Assembly: GCA_038198775.1 (NCBI GenBank)
Contig: JBBPZV010000031.1
Coordinates: 1 to 8,782, forward strand
DNA: 8,782 nt
Source of the DNA: JACCYJ01 sp038198775
Lineage (GTDB): Bacteria > Actinomycetota > Actinomycetes > Propionibacteriales > Nocardioidaceae
Direction: 5' to 3'
The first letter of the stretch is position 1, and each line of letters starts with the position of its first letter. Below are positions 5,629 through 8,782 of this stretch, piece after piece. A model generated the notes under the pieces. The model made no database searches. It saw only the letters and a list, made by a program, of their open reading frames with translations, and was not told the DNA's origin. Both the position numbers and the translations under genes were made by a program.

Positions 5629-6274
5629 AAGTCGTCGGACCGCGATGACGGTGTCGATGACGGTCGCGGACTGCCCGTCTGGACCGGTGGCCTGACGCTC
5701 GGGTGCGCCCAGCAGTTCGGTGTGCCACCGGTCGGGGCTCAGCTCGAGGGCGTCGAGCGCTTACTTTGGCGTGAGGAAGCGGGTGTCCGGGTCGGCCCAC
5801 GACCAGGGCGGGACCGAGGCGTGGGCGACGATGAGCAGGAGCCCGCCGGGGGCCACGGCCCGTGCCGCGGCCTGCAGGACCTGGTCGCGGGGGAACCCCT
5901 GCACCGGGGAGTGCAGGTACTGGGCGGAGATCGGGTCGAAGGTGCCGGCGGGGACGGTGCGGGCGAGGTCGTGCTGCTGCCAGTCGATGCGGCTACCCAC
6001 ACCCGCCGCGGCCGCCCTCGCACCCACCTGGGACAAGACGGTGGCGGAGACGTCGATGGCGGAGACGTGCCAGCCTCGGCCGGGGAGCCAGATCGCGTCG
6101 CTGCCCTGTCCGCAGCCCAGGTCCAGCGCTGTCGCCGGCTTAAAGCGGGGCGGCGACGTCGACCAGGACAGGGTTGGCCCGCCCGCTTCCGATCCCCTCG
6201 TGCTGTCGGTAATGGTTCTCCCAGAACTGCTCCGACTCGGTGGCGCCGGCTTCCTGAGCCCTGTCCGCGTTCAC
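5629..6274 (-). pseudogene. Class I SAM-dependent methyltransferase with one frameshift and one nonsense codon
   Basis: GTG at 6274 gives TESEQFWENHYRQHEGIGSG then ANPVLVDVAAPL and a TAA; one extra A in the AAA at 6142-6144 explains it, since the next frame continues KPATALDLGCGQGSDAIWLP, with motif I (DLGCGQG) intact. It proceeds through GWHVSAIDVSATVLSQVGAR, TFDPISAQYLHSPVQGFPRD and QAAARAVAPGGLLLIVAHAS, the usual order of motifs I to IV and post-I acidic residue, to RFLTPK and TAA (5761-5763). After the TAA the same frame carries the family C-terminus: ALDALELSPDRWHTE, then GAPERQATGPDGQ and IDTVIAVRRL. Relatives have Glu-Glu where Lys-stop stands. The GTG overlaps the stop of the upstream ORF (GTGA). 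Small-molecule methyltransferase; substrate unknown. Confidence 0.8.
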
Positions 6275-6627
6275 TGCTGGATCCTTTGCCGGCCGTGGCG
6301 GCGGTCGCCGACGACCCGCTCGCAGTTCTCCCGTTCAGCCTGCGCCGAGAATGCATCGGCCACGGAGATCGACCGCTTGCGCTGTGTGCGGCGCTCGGCG
6401 ACAGCGTGGCGGGTGTCCTCGGCGATGAGGTCGGCATTCAGGGCCGCGGCGGTGTTCAGACCGGCGGCGGCCGCGTTGATCACCCCGGCGAACGGGTCTG
6501 TGACCTTGCCGGCCACCCATACCCCGAGGACTGCAGTGGCTCCGGTGGGGCTGGCAGCCACGTAGCTGCCGATAGCCTGGTCGCCGAAGCGCTGCTCAGC
6601 CGGTTCCAGCTCCAGGCTGGTGAGCAC
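6271..6627 (-). CDS. Unrecognised ORF joined in frame to the transposase remnant
   Basis: About 118 codons, from the in-frame GTG at 6627 or simply as continuation of the transposase frame, to TGA at 6271, which overlaps the methyltransferase GTG. It reads LELEPAEQRFGDQAIGSYVA, ATAVLGVWVAGKVTDPFAGV, an alanine-rich INAAAAGLNTAAALNADLIA segment and a charged helical tail (AERRTQRKRSISVADAFSAQ, then ERENCERVVGDRRHG). I do not recognise a family. Codon use is normal high-GC. Similarity to the transposase ends just before (TGWTE, about 6631), so this is likely a chromosomal gene whose 5' end was removed by the insertion or a later deletion. The overlap with the methyltransferase suggests the two formed an operon. 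Confidence 0.4.
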   Translation of the reverse strand: MLTSLELEPAEQRFGDQAIGSYVAASPTGATAVLGVWVAGKVTDPFAGVINAAAAGLNTAAALNADLIAEDTRHAVAERRTQRKRSISVADAFSAQAERENCERVVGDRRHGRQRIQQ

Positions 6628-6630
6628 TCT

Positions 6631-7236
6631 CTCCGTCCAGCCGGTGGCGATGTCGGTGACGGTCAGCGTGTAGCAGTGATCCCCGACCGCGTTGCCGCCC
6701 TCGTGCCCGACCAGATCGATCTGCACGAATCCCGGCACGGCGTCGTCCCACTGCCCCCACGTCCGGATCGGGATCTGGCTCTTCGGCAGCGACCCGGGCT
6801 TGGTGTTGCGACCGGCCGGTCAGCGCATGTTCCCCGGTCGGCGGCAAGCCGCCGGTCCATCGTCGCCGGCGACATCGCCGGCAACGCGGCCTGCACGTCC
6901 TCGGTGATGTCGAGCTCGCCGAACCGCCGCAGCCTGGGTACCAGCTCGCCCATGATCGGGTCCAGCCGCTTACGGCCGGCGCACCCAGCACGGCCCAGCA
7001 GAACGCCAGAGCGGTGATCACCTCGGCCCCGTACCTGGGCGCCCTGGACTTGGCCGGCCGGACCACCCCGGGGCCTCAGCGCCCACCCCAACGCCTTCCG
7101 GGCATGGTTGCGATGCCATCCCGTCGTGGCACACAACTCGTCCAGGATCCGGCCCTTCTCCACCCGGCTGGCCCGCCGATACCCGAGTCGCGATCGTCTT
7201 GGTCACCGCTTGCCGTTGACTCACCGTCAGTCCCAT
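6631..7236 (-). pseudogene. Truncated, frameshifted rve-type DDE transposase of an insertion sequence
   Basis: The N-terminus at 7236 reads MGLTVSQRQAVTKTIATR; the next block, EKGRILDELCATTGWHRNHA then RKALGWALRPR, is in a second frame, RAPRYGAEVITALAFCWAVL is in a third, RKRLDPIMGELVPRLRRFGE and AALPAMSPATMDRRLAADRG are back in the second, and NTKPGSLPKSQIPIRTWGQW, DDAVPGFVQIDLVGHEGG and YTLTVTDIATGWTE are again in the third. In order these match one family of actinobacterial integrase-catalytic-domain transposases, and VQIDLVGHEGG carries the first catalytic Asp. The rest of the catalytic domain (second Asp, Glu, C-terminus), about half of the usual 400 or so residues, is missing. At least three or four frameshifts make it inactive. 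The exact IS family is not certain. Confidence 0.8.
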
Positions 7237-7284
7237 CGATTCGGCCTAACCGACCCATCCAAGCCGGCCCGGTAGGCGCACCCC

Positions 7285-7346
7285 ACGCGCGCACTCCCAG
7301 ATGAGTCAACGACCCCACCTACGCGCGCATGCTTGATGAGTCAACG
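7285..7346. repeat. Direct repeat of ACGCGCGCA...GATGAGTCAACG, probable IS end
   Basis: Two imperfect copies of a 26-27 base unit lie 35-36 bases apart: ACGCGCGCA at 7285 and 7321, and GATGAGTCAACG at 7300-7311 and 7335-7346. An inverted 11-base version (CGTTGACTCAC, 7214-7224) falls in the first codons of the transposase. Their position just outside the transposase start suggests transposase-binding sites at an IS end; the opposite end is missing. Confidence 0.5.
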
Positions 7347-7398
7347 CGACTTACCGATCGGTTTGCGGGACGGTCGCGGTCCCTGGTTCCCCCGACAG

Positions 7399-7424
7399 GT
7401 CTACCAGGAGTAGACTGTTTCGTC
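7399..7424 (+). promoter_or_regulatory. MazEF-type promoter with -10 TAGACT and GTCTAC/GTAGAC operator
   Basis: TAGACT (7411-7416) is a good actinobacterial -10 box; transcription would start at about the ATG at 7425, giving a leaderless mRNA. A perfect inverted repeat, GTCTAC (7399-7404) and GTAGAC (7410-7415), overlaps the -10 and fits autorepression by the antitoxin. No strong -35 is seen. AGGAG (7406-7410) is 14 bases from the ATG, too far for an ideal ribosome binding site. Confidence 0.5.
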
Positions 7425-7661
7425 ATGGCTGACACCACCACGGTCAAGGTCCAGACCAGCACCCGCGACCTGCTCCTCAAGGTCGGGGCTTCCCGGCGTC
7501 AGAGTGCCGACCAGGTCATCCTGGCCGCCCTGACAGCCATGCGCCGTGACGAACGCCGCCAGGTCGCTGCCGCAGAAGCACGCGCCATCAAGGACGACCC
7601 AGCCGACCTTGATGAGGTCCGGGCGATCCAGCAGGACATGGCCGCGCTGCATGAGGGGTGA
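7425..7661 (+). CDS. MazE-like ribbon-helix-helix antitoxin
   Basis: 78 residues. The N-terminus TTTVKVQTSTRDLLLKVGA followed by SRRQSADQVILAALTAMRR is a ribbon-helix-helix DNA-binding fold, with the VKVQ strand followed by two helices. The charged C-terminal helix (RAIKDDPADLDEVRAIQQDM) is the expected toxin-binding tail. A longer in-frame start at 7329 exists, but it would add about 32 residues crossing the promoter and operator, so ATG 7425 is chosen. The stop overlaps the toxin start by 11 bases, which supports translational coupling of a type II operon. It should neutralise the MazF-like RNase and repress its own promoter. No damage is visible. Confidence 0.85.
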   Translation: MADTTTVKVQTSTRDLLLKVGASRRQSADQVILAALTAMRRDERRQVAAAEARAIKDDPADLDEVRAIQQDMAALHEG

Positions 7662-7956
7662 GGTCTACCGGCTGCCAGCGCGAGGGAAGGGCCACGAGCA
7701 GAAGGGCCGCCGGTACGCCGTCGTGTTGCAGCCGGACTGGCTCACGCTCAGCACCTGGATCGTTGCCTTCACCAGTACCAGCGCACGCGAGACCAGCTTC
7801 CGACCGCCGGTGGCCATCGCTGATCGACAGACGTTGGTCATGTGCGACCAGCTCGCCGCCGTGGATCTCAACCGCCTCAGCGAGCCGGTCGGCTTCCTGA
7901 CCATCGAGGAGATGCAGCGGGTCGACGAGGCTCTCGCTTTGGTCCTCGATCTGTAG
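7651..7956 (+). CDS. MazF/PemK-family mRNA interferase toxin
   Basis: ATG at 7651, inside the antitoxin's last codons, gives 101 residues. It opens MRGEVYRLPARGKGHEQKG and continues RRYAVVLQPDWLTLSTWIV and AFTSTSARETSFRPPVAIA, then TLVMCDQLAAVDLNRLSEPV and GFLTIEEMQRVDEALALVLD. This is the full MazF/PemK fold: the G-[DE]-[VI]-[YW] opening, the RP(Y)-V-V-V strand with its conserved Arg, the TS turn contributing to the active site, the MCDQLxAVDxxRL block and the closing VDxAL helix. Such toxins cut single-stranded RNA at short motifs, halting growth when the antitoxin is lost; the motif specificity cannot be read off. No stop or frameshift is present. Together with the antitoxin it is the clearest intact unit among decayed neighbours. 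Confidence 0.9.
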   Translation: MRGEVYRLPARGKGHEQKGRRYAVVLQPDWLTLSTWIVAFTSTSARETSFRPPVAIADRQTLVMCDQLAAVDLNRLSEPVGFLTIEEMQRVDEALALVLDL

Positions 7957-8109
7957 TCGAGGAACAGGAGCTTTCCTGCCGAGGGAGCCTCAGGAGAACA
8001 ACGCTGATCGCCGTATCGGAACACGATCGGCGGGACAAGATCACGGACGGGACGGCCAACTAGCGCTTCGAGAACAGCGCCACATAGCGCTGAAGGTTAG
8101 ACCGCCGAC

Positions 8110-8153
8110 GTCTCAGTTGGCCCTGTCTCAGTTGCAAGGAACTGAGACAGGGC
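8110..8153. repeat. Perfect 14-bp hairpin with repeated GTCTCAGTT units
   Basis: GCCCTGTCTCAGTT (8120-8133) and AACTGAGACAGGGC (8140-8153) are perfect inverted arms with a 6-base loop. GTCTCAGTT occurs once more, directly, at 8110-8118. It lies between the MazF-like stop (7956) and the SMI1-like stop (8192, minus strand). It could be a bidirectional terminator without T-runs, or the abutted ends of a deleted mobile element. The surrounding 7957-8191 has no recognised gene; TAGCGCT also occurs twice there (8061, 8085). Confidence 0.6.
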
Positions 8154-8191
8154 ACGGGCGCCGGTTCATCGGCTCGGCCGCGCGTTGCGGC

Positions 8192-8617
8192 CTACACGAG
8201 GTGAGTCTGCTGGACGTGGGCCGGGATCCGGTCCCAGGTGTTCTCCCAGTCCTCTCCAATTGGGTCCCAACGGTAGATGCCTTGGTCGAACAGCTCGACC
8301 ACCCGTCGACCGCCTGCGTTAGGGAGTTGGCGCACACGTCATCCCAACCTTCCGCATACGCCCATTCCACCCGGATGGCCGTCGGCCAGGGTCAGCCGAC
8401 GAGTGCCGTTGTGCCAGCCGAACCAGGTGCGGGCCTCGGCGGACAGCCGCAGGCCGACGGAGTCCATGACCGCATCGTCGATGTCGTGCTCACTGAGCCC
8501 CGGCTCCAGCACATCGGCGATCTGTGCGCCCTGGCGGCGCAGGTGCTCGTCAAGCTTGTCCAGCTGCGCGTGCAGCCGCGCCGAGTCAGCCGGCACCTGT
8601 AGCCCCCGCATGCCCAC
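8192..8617 (-). pseudogene. SMI1/KNR4-like protein broken by frameshifts
   Basis: Frame one (from GTG 8617 or, with a GGGGG site, GTG 8596) reads DKLDEHLRRQGAQIADVLEP, GLSEHDIDDAVMDSVGLRLS and AEARTWFGWHNGTRRLTLAD, the PGxSExEIxxxexxLGxxLPxexRxwyxwHnG core of SMI1/KNR4 proteins. A second frame gives VEWAYAEGWDDVCANSLTQA (about 8370-8310) and a third gives VVELFDQGIYRWDPIGEDW then NTWDRIPAHVQQTHLV, ending at TAG (8192-8194). The middle section common to relatives is short or missing, so a deletion may accompany the shifts. In bacteria such proteins are often immunity partners in contact-dependent toxin systems; nothing here identifies a toxin. The family call rests on the HxG core and the W/D-rich C-terminus. 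Confidence 0.6.
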
Positions 8618-8781
8618 AGCGTCTGTGGCGCGCGGGCTCCTGCCATCGGAATGACCAGGTAGGCGGTGTCAGCATTTCCCCCGATCGGGTAGCTACGGAG
8701 CTTGCAACTGCTAACGAATCCTTCCAAGATGCTGCCCTCCAGCTGGTTGTCAGCCGGGAGGACCCTTTCGTAGTGAGGGCC
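8392..8781 (-). CDS. Unrecognised open frame entering from the right edge
   Basis: A minus-strand frame is open from the window edge to 8392. The part before about 8650 has coding-like character: HYERVLPADNQLEGSILEGF then VSSCKLRSYPIGGNADTAYL and VIPMAGARAPQ. Beyond that it overlaps the SMI1-like frame and looks like shadow sequence. It may be the N-terminal part of the SMI1-like gene before a frameshift, or the tail of a separate gene. No family is recognised. Confidence 0.25.
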   Translation of the reverse strand, partial: GPHYERVLPADNQLEGSILEGFVSSCKLRSYPIGGNADTAYLVIPMAGARAPQTLWACGGYRCRLTRRGCTRSWTSLTSTCAARAHRSPMCWSRGSVSTTSTMRSWTPSACGCPPRPAPGSAGTTALVG

Positions 8782-8782
8782 G

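Noticed and set aside
4805..5695. Plus-strand open frame of 296 codons
   Set aside because: Opposite the kinase and MFS fragments, with no protein-like conserved blocks.
5722..7017. Plus-strand open frame of 431 codons
   Set aside because: It lies opposite recognisable methyltransferase and transposase codons on the minus strand, has arginine/glycine-rich composition without a family signature, and arises from high-GC antisense frames.
7285..7346. Repeat pair as a CRISPR array
   Set aside because: Only two imperfect copies with a short spacer, no cas genes, and position at an insertion-sequence end.

Overview
The window is GC-rich DNA with actinobacterial-style codon use (third positions mostly G/C, frequent GTG starts, a TAGACT-type -10 box placed for a leaderless mRNA). 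The protein families present (slipin, UTRA-type GntR regulator, rhodanese/metallo-beta-lactamase protein, mycoredoxin-like glutaredoxin, DHA2-type MFS start, MazEF and VapBC-type pairs) fit a high-GC Actinomycetota chromosome, in the broad range of Frankia, Geodermatophilus or Micromonospora. The genus cannot be fixed from sequence alone.

Layout. Left edge (1-1710, minus strand): the start of a slipin/stomatin gene, overlapped by ATGA with a small membrane protein carrying a cysteine knuckle derived from IS1182-type transposases, then an apparently intact GntR/UTRA regulator. Next is a divergent promoter region with an ATGT-N4-ACAT dyad. Facing it are a broken persulfide dioxygenase/rhodanese gene (1795-2480) and the first 17 or so codons of an FAD/NAD(P)-dinucleotide-binding oxidoreductase, probably sulfide:quinone reductase (2511-2561). 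Together these look like a dead sulfide-oxidation operon. From 2547 to 3262 there are minus-strand scraps: a haloacid dehalogenase tail, an unrecognised ORF and a glutaredoxin whose CxxC has become RPFA.

The middle (3375-4178) carries a VapBC-like pair: a Phd/YefM-type antitoxin is still open, but its toxin has an in-frame TAG and a lost first catalytic Asp. From 4176 to 7236 on the minus strand come a GNAT acetyltransferase in three frames, an MFS transporter start fused in frame to a P-loop kinase lacking its P-loop, a methyltransferase with one frameshift and one nonsense codon, an unrecognised ORF joined to a truncated rve-type transposase, and the transposase N-terminus broken across frames. 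A 35/36-bp duplicated motif (7285-7346) probably marks the insertion-sequence end.

Right side: an intact MazEF-type toxin-antitoxin operon on the plus strand (7425-7956), a 14-bp perfect hairpin with repeated GTCTCAGTT units (8110-8153), and a frameshifted SMI1/KNR4-like gene with an unrecognised open frame entering from the right edge.

Overall the window reads as a gene graveyard: roughly 6.8 kb (1795-8617) in which most recognisable genes are broken by substitutions as well as indels, with the MazEF pair the clearest intact survivor. I see no convincing new defence or biosynthetic system. The most unusual intact unit is the cysteine-knuckle membrane protein coupled to the slipin gene. No tRNA, rRNA or CRISPR array was recognised.
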